This document shows positions 6,251 through 6,539 of a stretch of DNA of 6,539 bases, piece after piece. The position numbers and the translations under genes were made by a program. The notes under the pieces were generated by a model. That model had not been told where the DNA came from. It made no database searches and saw nothing but the letters and a program-made list of their open reading frames with translations. This DNA is from Pseudomonadota bacterium (GTDB lineage Bacteria > Pseudomonadota > Gammaproteobacteria > Pseudomonadales > Azotimanducaceae), in assembly GCA_027622495.1 (NCBI GenBank), contig JAQBYL010000237.1:1-6539 (forward strand). Direction: 5' to 3'. Each line of letters starts with the position of its first letter. Position 1 is the stretch's first letter.

Positions 6251-6539
6251 GTGGCAGCCGGAGAAATCTACCAGGACCGGATCGTTACGTTTCTGACTGG
6301 GTGTGCAATGTTCTGGTCGATTGTTGGTATGGCAGCGGGTGTGTGGGTTGCCGCTGAACTGGTCTGGCCGCAGCTCAACTTCAACGAGTACCTGAGCTAC
6401 GGGCGGGTCAGAACACTGCACACCAATGTCGTGATCTTTGGCTTTGGCGTATCGGCCCTCATGGGCACCTGTTTTTACAGTGTTCAGCGAACCTGTCACG
6501 CGCGTCTGTTCGCACCGGGTGGTGCCTGGGCAGTGGCGG
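6251..6539 (+). CDS. ccoN: cbb3-type cytochrome c oxidase subunit I (CcoN), 3'-truncated by the window edge
   Basis: First 96 residues of the catalytic subunit of cbb3 oxidase, the high-affinity terminal oxidase that reduces O2 to water at the inner membrane. Recognisable CcoN features: first transmembrane segment IVTFLTGCAMFWSIVGMAAG through VWVAAELVWPQLNFN (11-45), then the GRVRTLHTNVVIFGFG block (51-66), in which H57 is the expected low-spin heme b ligand, and YSVQRTCHARLF (76-87), close to the YxVQRTC motif of known CcoN proteins. The remainder, including the copper-ligand histidines and the cross-linked Tyr, lies beyond the window. GTG 6251 is chosen because GGGGA (6240-6244) ends 6 nt upstream and the product starts at the usual distance before the first membrane helix. 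It follows the Yip1-family gene by one base. ccoO, ccoQ and ccoP would be expected downstream but cannot be seen. Confidence 0.95.
   Translation, partial: MAAGEIYQDRIVTFLTGCAMFWSIVGMAAGVWVAAELVWPQLNFNEYLSYGRVRTLHTNVVIFGFGVSALMGTCFYSVQRTCHARLFAPGGAWAVA

Overview
The window looks like an ordinary chromosomal stretch from a gammaproteobacterium, moderately GC-rich, with all genes on the + strand. Three things suggest this: a SelO-type protein with a cysteine-ended C-terminus, a DUF3300 exported protein (a family I associate with Proteobacteria), and a cbb3-type cytochrome oxidase gene (ccoN). I cannot name a genus. The large DUF5916/CBM9-like outer-membrane barrel fits a free-living, possibly marine, respiratory bacterium, but that is an inference. 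I see no mobile element, tRNA, rRNA or CRISPR array.

Layout. Positions 1-1131 hold the C-terminal part of selO, cut by the left edge. An 85-bp gap follows with a candidate response-regulator direct repeat, a small dyad and a very strong Shine-Dalgarno. Positions 1217-2773 encode an exported DUF3300 protein with a Tyr/His-rich middle and a long Arg-rich, Tyr-free tail containing an in-frame 24-bp tandem repeat. After a 103-bp gap, 2877-5405 encode an 842-residue secreted CBM9-like plus DUF5916 beta-barrel protein. It starts at GTG with no visible Shine-Dalgarno and may be leaderless. A likely intrinsic terminator lies just after it. The 229-bp region 5406-5634 also contains a possible 47-codon small gene, an 8-bp-arm dyad and a partial FNR-like site. 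Positions 5635-6249 encode a five-segment Yip1-family membrane protein, followed after one base by ccoN (6251 onward), cut by the right edge.

How the genes relate. selO, the DUF3300 gene and the barrel gene have their own gaps and look like separate units, although two of them encode envelope proteins. The only tight pair is the Yip1-family gene and ccoN, which are almost certainly co-transcribed, so the Yip1-like protein is a candidate partner or accessory of cbb3 oxidase expression or assembly. I do not see a clear new multi-gene system. The best leads are the unexplained small ORF at 5460-5603, the Yip1-ccoN coupling and the low-complexity architecture of the DUF3300 protein.
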